Positions 21,289 to 31,703 are shown, counted from the first letter of the stretch. The stretch: DNA of 64,000 nucleotides from Streptomyces sp. DT2A-34 (GCF_030499515.1 NZ_JASTWJ010000001.1:7668001-7732000), one strand, 5' to 3'. A program made the numbers and translations. Notes: generated by a model from the sequence alone, not told the origin.

Positions 21289-22029
21289 ATGGGGCTGGAC
21301 GGGAAGGTCGTGGTCGTCACGGGCGGTACCCGGGGCGTCGGTGCGGGGGTGGCGAGGGCTTTCGCCGAGGTCGGCGCGGACGTCGTGGTCTGCGCACGCA
21401 GACCGCCCGAAGTGCCGCTGTCCGGTGCGGAGTTCAGCCCGCTCGACCTCCGCGACCCGGCAGCCGTACGGGCCTTCTTCGCGGCCCTGCCCCGCCTCGA
21501 CGTCCTCGTCAACAACGCGGGTGGCACACCGTACCGACGGTTGACGGACGCGGACGCCGAGCGGCACGCGCGCGTGATCGAGCTGAACCTTCTCGCCCCC
21601 CTGACGGCATCCCTGGCCGCGTACGAGCACCTGAAGCGGGTGCGGGGCTCGGTGGTGATGATCGGCAGCGTCAGCGGCGGCCGTCCGTCGCCCGGATCGG
21701 CGGCGTACGGGGCGGCCAAGGCCGGGCTGGAGAGCCTGGCCCGCTCGATGGCGGTGGAGTGGGCGCCCGAGGTCCGGGTCAACACCCTGGTCGTGGGGAT
21801 GGTCCGCACGGAGCGGTCCGCTCTCCACTACGGCGGCGAGGACGGCATCGCCGGCGTCTCCCGCACCGTCCCGCTCGGCCGCCTCGCGGAACCGTCCGAC
21901 GTGGGCGCGGCCGCCGTCTTCCTCGCCTCCGACTCCGCCGCCTACATCAGCGGGGCGAGCCTTCTCGTGCACGGCGGGGGCGAGCGACCCGCGTTCCTGG
22001 ACGCCGCAACGGTCAACAAGGAGGCATGA
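21289..22029 (+). CDS. short-chain dehydrogenase of the HIP catabolic island (Rv3549c-like)
   Basis: The 246-residue SDR carries the cofactor motif TGGTRGVG at 11-18, NNAG at 75-78 and the catalytic residues Ser127, Tyr140 and Lys144. It is the first of two plus-strand SDRs divergent from echA20, the arrangement of Rv3549c and Rv3548c in Mycobacterium tuberculosis. Its reaction there is an oxidoreduction on a HIP-derived CoA ester; the precise step is not clear. Its end contains an AAGGAGG that serves the next gene, whose ATG begins one base after the stop, so the two are coupled. Confidence 0.8.
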   Translation: MGLDGKVVVVTGGTRGVGAGVARAFAEVGADVVVCARRPPEVPLSGAEFSPLDLRDPAAVRAFFAALPRLDVLVNNAGGTPYRRLTDADAERHARVIELNLLAPLTASLAAYEHLKRVRGSVVMIGSVSGGRPSPGSAAYGAAKAGLESLARSMAVEWAPEVRVNTLVVGMVRTERSALHYGGEDGIAGVSRTVPLGRLAEPSDVGAAAVFLASDSAAYISGASLLVHGGGERPAFLDAATVNKEA

Positions 22030-22030
22030 C

Positions 22031-23125
22031 ATGAGCCGGATGTGTGAGGGGCGGGTCGTGGTCGTCACCGGCGGGGGCCGGGGGCTCGGGCGCGCGCATG
22101 CGCTCGCGTTCGCGGCGGCGGGAGCGAAGGTCGTCGTCAATGATCTCGGGGTGGGCCTTGACGGCACGCAGGCCGCCGGTGGTCCTGCGGGGGACGTGGC
22201 GGTCGAGGGCCCTGCGCGGGGGGTGGCGGGTGACGGCTCTGCGCGGGGGGTGGCCGGCGACGGCCCTGCGCGGCAGGTGGCGGCCGACAGTCCCGGGCCC
22301 CGGGTGGCCTCCGACGGCCCTGCGCGGCAGGTGGCCGTCGAGGGCACCGCGCGGCAGGTGGCCGTCGACAACCCGGCCCGGCAGGTGGTCGACGAGATCC
22401 GCGCGGCTGGCGGCGAGGCGATCGCGCACGGCGGCGACATCGCGACCAGCGCCGGGGCGGCCTCCCTGGTGGCGGCCGCGCTGGAGACGTACGGCCGTCT
22501 CGACACCCTCGTCAACAACGCCGGCTTCCTGCGCGACCGGATGCTGGTCAACCTCGACGAGGACGACTGGGACGCCGTCGTACGGGTTCATCTCAAGGGC
22601 CACTTCCTCCCCCTGAAGCACGCGGCCGCGCACTGGCGGGCGGAGGCGAAGGCGGGCCGCACGCCGGTCGCCCGGATCGTCAACACGAGCAGTGGGGCGG
22701 GGTTGCTGGGCTCGCTCGGCCAGGCCAACTACAGCGCCGCGAAGGCCGGCATCGTCGCCCTGACCCTGGTCGCGGCGGCCGAGCTGGGCCGCTACGGCGT
22801 CCAGGTCAACGCGATCGCCCCGGCGGCCCGTACCCGTATGACGGAACGTACCTTCGCGGTGTCGATGGCGGCTCCTGACACCGGCTTCGACGCCATGGCT
22901 CCGGGGAACGTCTCCCCGTTGGCCGTCTGGCTGGGCTCGGCGGCGAGTGAGGGTGTGACGGGGCGGGTCTTCGAGGCGGAGGGTGGTCGGATCACGGTCA
23001 TGGAGGGGTGGCGGGCGGGGCCGAGCACGGACAAGGGGGCGCGGTGGACGCCGGAGGAGGCGGGGGAGACGGCGCTGAAGCTGGTGGGGGAGGCGGGGGT
23101 GCCGGGGCCGGTGTACGGCGCGTGA
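22031..23125 (+). CDS. short-chain dehydrogenase with tandem-repeat insertion (Rv3548c-like)
   Basis: The 364-residue SDR has TGGGRGLG at 13-20, NNAG near 162, catalytic Ser220 or Ser221, Tyr234 and Lys238, and a C-terminal extension typical of the larger Rv3548c-type SDRs. Between residues 51 and 122 lie eight tandem copies of a nonapeptide like GPARQVAVD. The last copy, NPARQVVDE, is the normal family sequence leading into the next helix. Removing seven copies gives about 301 residues, the expected length. The insertion falls after beta strand 2, beside the cofactor-binding half, where an extra loop might be tolerated. The frame is intact, so the protein is probably made, but activity is uncertain. 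Confidence 0.82.
   Translation: MSRMCEGRVVVVTGGGRGLGRAHALAFAAAGAKVVVNDLGVGLDGTQAAGGPAGDVAVEGPARGVAGDGSARGVAGDGPARQVAADSPGPRVASDGPARQVAVEGTARQVAVDNPARQVVDEIRAAGGEAIAHGGDIATSAGAASLVAAALETYGRLDTLVNNAGFLRDRMLVNLDEDDWDAVVRVHLKGHFLPLKHAAAHWRAEAKAGRTPVARIVNTSSGAGLLGSLGQANYSAAKAGIVALTLVAAAELGRYGVQVNAIAPAARTRMTERTFAVSMAAPDTGFDAMAPGNVSPLAVWLGSAASEGVTGRVFEAEGGRITVMEGWRAGPSTDKGARWTPEEAGETALKLVGEAGVPGPVYGA
22181..22396 (+). repeat. 27-bp coding minisatellite, 8 units
   Basis: Eight head-to-tail 27-base units begin at 22181, 22208, 22235, 22262, 22289, 22316, 22343 and 22370. Most share GCGCGGCAGGTGGC at the core, and they encode nonapeptides of the form GPARQVAxD/E. The fifth unit is the most divergent. 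Because 27 is divisible by three, gain or loss of units keeps the frame. Confidence 0.92.
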
Positions 23126-23156
23126 GGGGTTCTTCGCGGCCCTGAACGGGCCTCGT

Positions 23157-23201
23157 CCTCAAACGCCGGACAGGCTAAGACAGCCCCTCCGGCGTTTGAG
23201 G
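23157..23201 (+). terminator. terminator-like hairpin after SDR operon
   Basis: CCTCAAACGCCGGA and TCCGGCGTTTGAGG form a perfect 14-base stem with a 17-base loop, 31 bases after the stop codon. The same CTCAAACGCCGG arm is a common Streptomyces intergenic repeat, so it may be a mobile or repeated terminator module. Confidence 0.75.
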
Positions 23202-23210
23202 AGCGGGGGT

Positions 23211-23258
23211 CCAGGGGGCGGAGCCCCCTGGCCGGGGTCGAAGGGGCGGAGCCCCTTC
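23211..23258. repeat. pair of GGGGCGGAGCCCC-type inverted repeats
   Basis: CCAGGGGG/CCCCCTGG (23211-23231) and GAAGGGG/CCCCTTC (23240-23258) both enclose CGGAG. They follow the long hairpin at 23157-23201 and face the end of the minus-strand peptidase-like gene. They belong to a repeated Streptomyces intergenic family; their function is not established. Confidence 0.65.
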
Positions 23259-23295
23259 AGGATGGGACGGGTAGGGGCGGCGGGGGCGAAAACCC

Positions 23296-25156
<1,861 letters not shown>

Positions 25157-25189
25157 GCGGCCGCCGCACCAGGGACCTTCACGAGTGCG

Positions 25190-26965
25190 TCAGACGGCCC
25201 GGAGGACCGGGGCACCCGCTTCACCGGACCCCGACCGGGCCGTCTCCGCCAGCTCCAGCATCCACACCTCGTTGCCGCCCTCCCGCAGTACGGGGCCCGG
25301 GACGTACAGCGAGTGCTGCGGGCCCGTGGACCAGTAACGGCCCAGACCGAAGCCGTTGATCCACACGAACCCGCGCGTGAAGCCCGGCAGCTCCAGGCGG
25401 GCGTCACCGGCACCCCGCACCGTGACGGTGCCCCGGTACAGCCCCGGGGCACCGTCCTCGGGCAGCTCCCGCGACGGCACCGCCCGGACCCGCTCGACGT
25501 CGTCCAGCGCCTCCAGTCGCAGCCCACGCGCGCGTACGTCGTGCAGATACTGCCGCTCGTGCAGCACGCCCCCGGTGATCCCCTTGGCTTCGCCCAGCCG
25601 CGGCCCGTAGTTGACCCGCCCCAGGGACTCCACCCACAGCTCCACGCGCGCGTACCCGGCGACGGGCTCCTTGAGGCTCGCGTCGTCCTCGGTGAGCACC
25701 CCGGCCCGCTCCCCGTCGACGTACACCACGGCGAGGTCCCGCAGCCCGCGCACCGTCAGCGGATACGGCTGCCGCGGCCCCGGCACCGTCACCTCGTACC
25801 GCACCAGGCCGCGCTCGACGCCCAGTTCCTCGAAGGTGGGCGGGACGGGCCCGGACGTCTGCGGGCCGCCCAGCGTCTCCAGTACGTCACTCAGGGGCGC
25901 CCAGTCGGTCAGAACCGCCTCGGCCGACGTGCCCAACGGGGCGGGCGCGGGCGGGACTTCGGGCAGCGGGCCCTCGGCGTACTCGGCGAGGACCTCGCGA
26001 AAGGCCCAGAACTTCGCCGTGGGGCGGCCGTGCTCGTCGATCGGGGCGTCGTAGTCGTACGACGTCACGTCGGGCTCCAGCGGCCCGTCGTGCAGCGCGC
26101 CGCCGCCCCGGTTGGCGCCCGCCCAGCCGCCGAAACTGGTGCCGCCGTGCGCCATGTACAGATTGACCGACGCCCCGCACTCCAGGATCTCCCGCAGGGC
26201 CGCCGCCGCGTCCCCGGGATCCCGTACGACATGCTCGCCGCCCCAGTGGTCGAACCAGCCGCACCAGAACTCCATACACATCAGCGGACCGTCGGGGCGG
26301 TGCCGGCGCAGCGTCTCGAAGGCCTCGCGCGCGTGGGAGCCGAAGTTCACCGTCGCCAGGACCCCGGGGACCGAGCCGCCGGAGAACATGTGGTCCTCGG
26401 GGCCGTCCGAGGTGAACAGCGGGACCGTGACGCCCTGCTCGCGCAGCAGGCCGGCCAGGCGGCGCGGATACTCGGCGTCCGAGCCGTAGCTGCCGTACTC
26501 GTTCTCGACCTGCACCATGATCACCGGTCCGCCGCGGTCGATCTGCCGGGGCACGATCTCGTGCCGCAGCCGCCGGAACCAGCTGGCCACATACGTCATA
26601 CAGCGCTCGTCTCGCGTACGCGCGCGTGCGCCCAGCTCCGCCGTCAGCCAGTACGGCAGCCCGCCGTTCTCCCACTCGGCGCAGATGTACGGCCCCGGCC
26701 GCACGATCGCCCACAGCCCCGCCTCCCGCGCCGCGTCCAGGAAACGACCCAGCGCCTGCACGTCCCGGCTGTGCCCCGGTCTCGGCTCGTGCAGGTTCCA
26801 CGGCACGTACGTCTCCACACAGTTGAGGCCCATCGCCCGCAGCATCGCCAGCCGGTGCCCCCACTGCGCCTCGTGCACCCGGAAGTAGTGCAGCGCGCCG
26901 GACAGCAGCCGCACCGGCCTGCCGTCCAGCAGGAAGTCCTCGTCCCCGACCGTGAACTCGCTCAT
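25190..26965 (-). CDS. beta-galactosidase, glycoside hydrolase family 35
   Basis: GH35 enzymes release terminal beta-galactose with retention. The 591-residue protein has the TIM barrel first. The proton donor is Glu156 in VQVENEYGSYG and the nucleophile Glu232 in CMEFWCGWFDHWGG, after GLNCVETYVPWNLHEP near residue 46. C-terminal beta-sandwich domains include GFVWINGFGLGRYWSTGPQ. There is no signal peptide, so the substrate is probably an imported galactoside. The ATG at 26965 has a GAGGTGAGGG region upstream. It is divergent from an AraC-family regulator 94 bases away, the likely controller of this gene. Confidence 0.92.
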   Translation of the reverse strand: MSEFTVGDEDFLLDGRPVRLLSGALHYFRVHEAQWGHRLAMLRAMGLNCVETYVPWNLHEPRPGHSRDVQALGRFLDAAREAGLWAIVRPGPYICAEWENGGLPYWLTAELGARARTRDERCMTYVASWFRRLRHEIVPRQIDRGGPVIMVQVENEYGSYGSDAEYPRRLAGLLREQGVTVPLFTSDGPEDHMFSGGSVPGVLATVNFGSHAREAFETLRRHRPDGPLMCMEFWCGWFDHWGGEHVVRDPGDAAAALREILECGASVNLYMAHGGTSFGGWAGANRGGGALHDGPLEPDVTSYDYDAPIDEHGRPTAKFWAFREVLAEYAEGPLPEVPPAPAPLGTSAEAVLTDWAPLSDVLETLGGPQTSGPVPPTFEELGVERGLVRYEVTVPGPRQPYPLTVRGLRDLAVVYVDGERAGVLTEDDASLKEPVAGYARVELWVESLGRVNYGPRLGEAKGITGGVLHERQYLHDVRARGLRLEALDDVERVRAVPSRELPEDGAPGLYRGTVTVRGAGDARLELPGFTRGFVWINGFGLGRYWSTGPQHSLYVPGPVLREGGNEVWMLELAETARSGSGEAGAPVLRAV

Positions 26966-26995
26966 GCGCCCACCCTCACCTCTGGCGGTGATCAG

Positions 26996-27005
26996 GTCCA
27001 TGGAC
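26996..27005. promoter_or_regulatory. palindrome in the beta-galactosidase/AraC divergent region
   Basis: GTCCATGGAC is a perfect ten-base palindrome between the two divergent starts, and a further TTGGACC lies about 25 bases on. A site for the adjacent AraC-family regulator is plausible, but a short palindrome can arise by chance. Confidence 0.3.
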
Positions 27006-27059
27006 AAAGATCGGCGCTGCTTGGACCGAAACGACGCAGCCGCACAGAGGGGACCGCGG

Positions 27060-27947
27060 ATGTACCACACCTGGATGCGGTTCTTCACGCCCGGCCCCGC
27101 CCACCACCGGCTCGGCCTCGTCTGCCTCGGCGTCGGCCTGCAGTACGGCGCCCTGCCCACCGTCGGCCCCCGCACCCTCGACCACCACGTCGCCGTCGTC
27201 ATCAACGCGGGCGGCGGCTGGTACGAGGGCCCCGACGGCCGCCGTACGGCCGTCACCGCGCCCGCGCTGCTGTGGCTGACCCCCGGCGTGCCGCACCACT
27301 ACGCGCCCGACCCCGGCACCGGCTGGGACGAGGGCTTCGTCGACTTCGCCGGGCCCGCCACCGCGACGTACACCGAACTCGGCTACATCGAACCGGACCG
27401 CCCCGTCGTGCCCCTCTCCGACGCCTCCGGCCCGCGTGCCGTGATCGGACGCATGGCGCGCGCCGCACGCCGCGACAACCCCCTCCTGGAGGTCGAGACC
27501 GGCGCCGCCGTCCACGAGCTCCTCGTCGCCCTGCGCCGCGCCCGAGCCGACCTCGCCCCCGACGGGGAGGCGGTCCTCAAGGCGCTGGCACGCGACGCGT
27601 GCCTGCCGCTGACGGTCGCCGAGCACGCCGCCCGGCACGGCATGACCCTCGCCGAACTGCGCACCGCCGTGCGGCGCGGCGCCGGCTGCAGCCCCAAGGA
27701 CTATCTGCTCGGCATCCGCCTGGGCCGCGCCAAGGAACTCCTCGCCGCCACCGAGCTCCCCGTCGCCGCCGTCGCCCGCCGCGTCGGCTACGACGACCCC
27801 GCCTACTTCTCCCGCCTGTTCACCCGCCGCGTCGGCATGGCCCCGGTCCGCTTCCGCGACCAGCAGGGCCGCACCGTCCCCGGCGGCTGGAGCAACCAGG
27901 TCCCCGACCCCGACGATCCACCCGTGATCGAACGAACGCCCCTGTGA
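27060..27947 (+). CDS. AraC family transcriptional regulator
   Basis: The 295-residue protein pairs an N-terminal cupin-like sensor (VINAGGGWYEGPDGRRTAV ... WLTPGVPHHYAPD, about residues 45-85) with a C-terminal double helix-turn-helix (LPLTVAEHAARHGMTLAELRTAV and ELPVAAVARRVGYDDPAYFSRLFTRRVGMAPVRFR). Cupin sensors of this kind usually bind a sugar. It is divergent from a GH35 beta-galactosidase, so regulation of galactoside use is the simplest role. The ATG at 27060 was chosen because GAGGGGA lies six bases before it; an ATG at 27000 in the same frame has no clear site. Confidence 0.87.
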   Translation: MYHTWMRFFTPGPAHHRLGLVCLGVGLQYGALPTVGPRTLDHHVAVVINAGGGWYEGPDGRRTAVTAPALLWLTPGVPHHYAPDPGTGWDEGFVDFAGPATATYTELGYIEPDRPVVPLSDASGPRAVIGRMARAARRDNPLLEVETGAAVHELLVALRRARADLAPDGEAVLKALARDACLPLTVAEHAARHGMTLAELRTAVRRGAGCSPKDYLLGIRLGRAKELLAATELPVAAVARRVGYDDPAYFSRLFTRRVGMAPVRFRDQQGRTVPGGWSNQVPDPDDPPVIERTPL

Positions 27948-27970
27948 GGAGCCCCGTAGGCTGGGCCCTC

Positions 27971-28327
27971 ATGACCACCAGCAACACGTCCCCCGGCGAC
28001 GTCGACCCCGCCGTGCGCGAGGAGCTCGCCCGGCTGCGCGACAGCATCGACAACATCGACGCGGCTGTCGTCCACATGCTCGCCGAACGCTTCAAGTGCA
28101 CCCAGCAGGTCGGCCACCTCAAAGCCAAGCACCAGCTGCCGCCCGCCGACCCCGCCCGTGAGGGCCGCCAGATCGCCCGCCTGCGCACACTCGCCGAAAA
28201 CGCCAAGCTCGACCCGGCTTTCGCCGAGAAGTTCCTCAACTTCATCATCGCCGAAGTGATCAGGCACCACGAGAGCATCGCCGAAGACACGATCAACGGC
28301 GCCGCGCCCACGGCGAACCGACCGTAG
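27971..28327 (+). CDS. chorismate mutase (AroQ type)
   Basis: Chorismate mutase makes prephenate, the first step towards phenylalanine and tyrosine. The 118-residue all-helical protein has the AroQ hallmarks: LRDSIDNIDAAVVHMLAERFKCTQQVGHLKA near residue 20 (the Arg, Asp and Lys that hold chorismate) and EKFLNFIIAEVIRHHESIAED near 83. It matches the short monofunctional enzyme of Streptomyces, without a signal peptide. It starts 23 bases after the AraC regulator, but co-transcription need not mean a shared role. A strong hairpin follows the stop. Confidence 0.9.
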   Translation: MTTSNTSPGDVDPAVREELARLRDSIDNIDAAVVHMLAERFKCTQQVGHLKAKHQLPPADPAREGRQIARLRTLAENAKLDPAFAEKFLNFIIAEVIRHHESIAEDTINGAAPTANRP

Positions 28328-28350
28328 GCGCGTAGCTCTCTCGCCGCATT

Positions 28351-28371
28351 CCCGCCCGCCCTGCGGGCGGG
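28351..28371 (+). terminator. hairpin after chorismate mutase gene
   Basis: CCCGCCCGC and GCGGGCGGG form a perfect nine-base stem with a three-base loop, 23 bases past the stop codon. No T-run follows. The remaining sequence up to the next gene (28372-28533) shows no gene. Confidence 0.7.
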
Positions 28372-28533
28372 CGACGCGATGATGACGACAGGACCTGGAC
28401 GGGCCCTCCCGAGGGAGTGACACGGCGGCCGATGCCGGGCATGCTGCGCTGTGCACTCCATGCCAGCTGACACGTACTCCCCGTCAGCGCCCCGGACATA
28501 CCCTGGATGTCCACGCGGGAGGGACGTCGGGCC

Positions 28534-29079
28534 ATGCCGTCGGATGCCAAGATCCTCATCGTCGACGACCACGAGGACACGCTGTACGCGCTGGAGAGCG
28601 CCCTGGCGCCGCTGGGCTACCGGCTCGCCCGTGCCACCAGCGGTGACGAGGCGCTCAAGCAGGTGCTCCGCGGGCAGGTCGGCCTGCTGCTCCTGGACGT
28701 CCGCATGCCCGGCGTCAGCGGCCTGGAGGTGGTGCGCTACATGCGGCGCCTGGAGCAGACCCAGCACATACCGGTCATCCTGCTCACCGGTTTCGGCGCG
28801 GACCACGAACTGACCGCGACCGCCTTCGGACTCGGCGTCGCCGACCTGGTCCTGAAGCCCATCGAACCCTGGGCACTGCGCACCAAGGTCCGCTACCTGT
28901 ACGACTCCTACCAGCGCCGGCGCAGACTGGAGCGGGAGGTCCACGAGTTACGCGCCCTCATCAAGGACGACCCCGGGGGCCAGGAACCCGGCCCACGCCC
29001 CGCCTTGCCCCACCCCGACGCCCGCGTCCCGCCCCAGCGGGACAGCCCGGCGGCGACATCGGCCAAGGACCGGACCTGA
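28534..29079 (+). CDS. single-domain response regulator (receiver plus coiled-coil tail)
   Basis: The protein of about 181 residues is a CheY-like receiver: KILIVDDHEDTLYALE with the acidic pair, the phosphoacceptor Asp in LLLLDVRMPG, the conserved Thr in ILLTGF and Lys in LVLKPIEPW. A basic, probably coiled-coil stretch (YDSYQRRRRLEREVHELRAL) and a Pro-rich tail replace any DNA-binding domain. No histidine kinase lies nearby, so the partner is unknown. The ATG at 28534 is preferred because GGGAGGG lies upstream; an ATG at 28507 in frame has no visible site. It is likely to work by protein-protein contact. Confidence 0.8.
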   Translation: MPSDAKILIVDDHEDTLYALESALAPLGYRLARATSGDEALKQVLRGQVGLLLLDVRMPGVSGLEVVRYMRRLEQTQHIPVILLTGFGADHELTATAFGLGVADLVLKPIEPWALRTKVRYLYDSYQRRRRLEREVHELRALIKDDPGGQEPGPRPALPHPDARVPPQRDSPAATSAKDRT

Positions 29080-29161
29080 GGCGGCAGACCAAAGACTGGA
29101 CATAACGCACTTATTGATCAGCCTCTGTGCCTTGTCAGCGGCATCAGGCAGCATGTCCTGC

Positions 29162-31669
29162 ATGTCCGTACTGACGCGCGACGAAGCGCAGACCCGTGCC
29201 CTGCTCCTCGACGTCCACCGCTACACCATCGAACTCGATCTGACCACCGGGGACGAGACCTTCGACTCCCGCACCGTCATCCGGTTCACCACGCGCGCGG
29301 ACCACGCGGACACGGACACCTTCGTCGAGATCAAGCCGGCCGAGCTGCGCTCCGTCACGCTGGACGGACAACCCCTCGACCCGCAGACCCTGGACGAGAA
29401 CCGGCTGCCCCTGAAGAACCTCACCGCCGGCGAGCACGAACTGCGCGTCGAGGCGGCCATGCGCTACTCCCGCACCGGCGAGGGCATGCACCGCTTCACC
29501 GACCCCAGCGACGGCGAGACCTACGTCTACACGCAGCTGTTCATGGAGGACGTCCAGCGCGTCTTCGCCGCCTTCGACCAGCCGGACCTCAAGGCCGTCT
29601 TCGATCTGTCCGTCAAGGCCCCCGAGGGCTGGACCGTCCTCGCCAACGGCATCACCGAACACCTCGGCGACGGTCGCTGGCAGGCCGCACCCACCCCGCT
29701 GATCTCCACCTACCTCGTCGCCGTCGCCGCCGGCCCCTGGCACTCCGTACGCACCGAACACCGCGGCCTGCCCTTCGGCCTGCACTGCCGCCGCTCGCTC
29801 GCGCGCCATCTCGACACCGACACCGACGAGCTCTTCGAGGTCACGCGCGCGTGCTTCGACCGCTACCACGAGAAGTTCGACGAGCCCTACCCCTTCGACT
29901 CCTACGACCAGGCGTTCGTCCCCGAGTTCAACGCCGGCGCCATGGAGAACCCCGGACTGGTCACCTTCCGCGACGAGTTCGTCTACCGCTCCGCCGTCAC
30001 CGACACCGAGCGCCAGACCCGCGCCATGGTCATCGCCCACGAGATGGCCCACATGTGGTTCGGCGACCTCGTCACCCTGCGCTGGTGGGACGACATCTGG
30101 CTGAACGAGTCCTTCGCCGAGTACATGGGCTACCAGACCTGCGCCGAAGCCACCCGCTTCACCGACACCTGGACCGACTTCGGCGTCGCCCGCAAGGCCT
30201 GGGGCTACGACGCCGACCAGCGCCCCTCCACCCACCCCGTCGCCCCCGAAGCCGTCCACGACACCGCCACGGCCCTGCTCAACTTCGACGGCATCTCCTA
30301 CGCCAAGGGCGCCTCCGCACTGCGCCAGCTGGTGGCCTGGCTCGGCGAGAAGGACTTCCTCGCCGGCATCAACACCCACTTCGCCCGCCACAAGTTCGCC
30401 AACGCCACCCTCGCCGACTTCATCGACTCCCTCGCCTCCGCCACCGAACGCGACGTCCACGCCTGGGCCGACACCTGGCTGCGCACCACCGGCGTCGACA
30501 CCCTCACCCCGACCGTCACCCCCGGCGAGAACGGCACGTACAGCCTCACCGTCGACCACGCCGGCAGCCGCCCCCACCGCATCGCCGTCGGCCTGTACGA
30601 CCTCGACCTCGGCGACAACGACGGCCACCTCGTCCTGCGCGACCGCCTCGACCTCGACGTCCCGCACACCGCCCCGCACCCCATCGGCAAGCGCCCGGCA
30701 CTGCTGCTGCTCAACGACGGCGACCTGACCTACGCCAAGGTCCGCTTCGACCCCGAGTCCTTCGAAGCCGTCCGCAAGAGCCTCGCCGGACTGCCCGAAC
30801 CGCTCACCCGCGCGGTCGTCTGGAACGCCCTGCGCGACGCCGTCCGCGACGGCGAACTGGCCGCCACCGCCTACCTGGAGACGGCCCGCACCCACCTCCC
30901 GCACGAGACCGACCTCGCCATCGTCCAGGGCGTCCTCGCCTTCGCCGCCACCCAGGTCGCCGACCGCTACCTCACCCCCGAGGAGCGCCCCGCCGCCTTG
31001 GCCACGCTCTCCTCCCTCTGCCGCGACCTCATCCGCCGCACCGAGGACGGCGACAACCCCGGCCTGCGCCTGATCGCCGTACGCCACTTCATCGACGTCG
31101 CCGCCCACCCCGACACCATCGCCGCCTGGCTCGCCGACGGCACCGTGCCCGGCGGACCCGAACTCGACCCCGACCTGCGCTGGCGCGTCCTGGGCCGCCT
31201 CGCCGTCCTCGGCGCCGTCGACGACGCCGCCATCGCCGACGAGCTGGCGCGCGACCCGAGCGCCACCGGCCAGGAGGGCGCCGCCCGCTGCCGGGCCGCC
31301 CTGCCCGACGCGCAGGCCAAGGCAAGGGCCTGGGACGCCATGTTCGCCACCGACGACGGCACCGATCTGTCCAACTACCTCTTCATCGCCACCGCCCAGG
31401 GCTTCTGGCAGCCCGAACAGGCCGACCTCGTACGGCAGTACGTGCCGCGCTACTACGAGGACGCGGTCGCCGTCGCCGCCCGCCGCGGCCCCGCCATCGC
31501 CGACGCCGCCGGCCACTACGCCTTCCCCGCGCACGCCGTCGACGCCGACACCCTGCGACTGGGCGAGGAATGCCTGCGCGACGGCGAGCCGATCCCGGCG
31601 CTGCGACGCAGGCTCGCCGACCACCTCGACGACCTGGCACGGGCGCTGCGCGTGCGGGAGGGTGAGTGA
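29162..31669 (+). CDS. pepN: aminopeptidase N (M1 family metallopeptidase)
   Basis: This cytoplasmic zinc enzyme removes N-terminal residues from peptides. The 835-residue length is typical. The substrate-anchoring GAMEN motif is at residues 259-263. Zinc ligands are H293, H297 and E316 in HEMAHMWFGDL and LNESFAEY. A large C-terminal helical domain (from about residue 430, ERAP1_C-like) shapes the active-site cavity. There is no signal peptide. The ATG at 29162 is used; ATGs at 29153 and 29114 are in frame but have no better site. A strong hairpin follows the gene, so it appears to be a single transcription unit. Confidence 0.94.
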   Translation: MSVLTRDEAQTRALLLDVHRYTIELDLTTGDETFDSRTVIRFTTRADHADTDTFVEIKPAELRSVTLDGQPLDPQTLDENRLPLKNLTAGEHELRVEAAMRYSRTGEGMHRFTDPSDGETYVYTQLFMEDVQRVFAAFDQPDLKAVFDLSVKAPEGWTVLANGITEHLGDGRWQAAPTPLISTYLVAVAAGPWHSVRTEHRGLPFGLHCRRSLARHLDTDTDELFEVTRACFDRYHEKFDEPYPFDSYDQAFVPEFNAGAMENPGLVTFRDEFVYRSAVTDTERQTRAMVIAHEMAHMWFGDLVTLRWWDDIWLNESFAEYMGYQTCAEATRFTDTWTDFGVARKAWGYDADQRPSTHPVAPEAVHDTATALLNFDGISYAKGASALRQLVAWLGEKDFLAGINTHFARHKFANATLADFIDSLASATERDVHAWADTWLRTTGVDTLTPTVTPGENGTYSLTVDHAGSRPHRIAVGLYDLDLGDNDGHLVLRDRLDLDVPHTAPHPIGKRPALLLLNDGDLTYAKVRFDPESFEAVRKSLAGLPEPLTRAVVWNALRDAVRDGELAATAYLETARTHLPHETDLAIVQGVLAFAATQVADRYLTPEERPAALATLSSLCRDLIRRTEDGDNPGLRLIAVRHFIDVAAHPDTIAAWLADGTVPGGPELDPDLRWRVLGRLAVLGAVDDAAIADELARDPSATGQEGAARCRAALPDAQAKARAWDAMFATDDGTDLSNYLFIATAQGFWQPEQADLVRQYVPRYYEDAVAVAARRGPAIADAAGHYAFPAHAVDADTLRLGEECLRDGEPIPALRRRLADHLDDLARALRVREGE

Positions 31670-31673
31670 GGCT

Positions 31674-31703
31674 GGTGCCGGTGACGTAGACGCCACCGGC
31701 ACC
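31674..31703 (+). terminator. hairpin after pepN
   Basis: GGTGCCGGTG and CACCGGCACC form a perfect ten-base stem with a ten-base loop, starting four bases after the stop codon. Confidence 0.7.

Noticed and set aside
13045..23125. The island as a secondary-metabolite cluster
   Set aside because: All enzymes are catabolic (acyl-CoA dehydrogenases, thiolase, crotonase, CoA-transferase-type hydrolase); there is no synthase, carrier protein or tailoring set.
23211..23258. GGGGCGGAGCCCC hairpins as a new regulatory system
   Set aside because: They belong to a repeat type already common in Streptomyces intergenic DNA and sit at gene ends.
25313..27970. A long plus-strand open frame running through the GH35 gene and the AraC regulator
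   Set aside because: It becomes chorismate mutase only near its end. The upstream part is Arg/Pro-rich shadow of the minus-strand beta-galactosidase, so the real gene starts at 27971.
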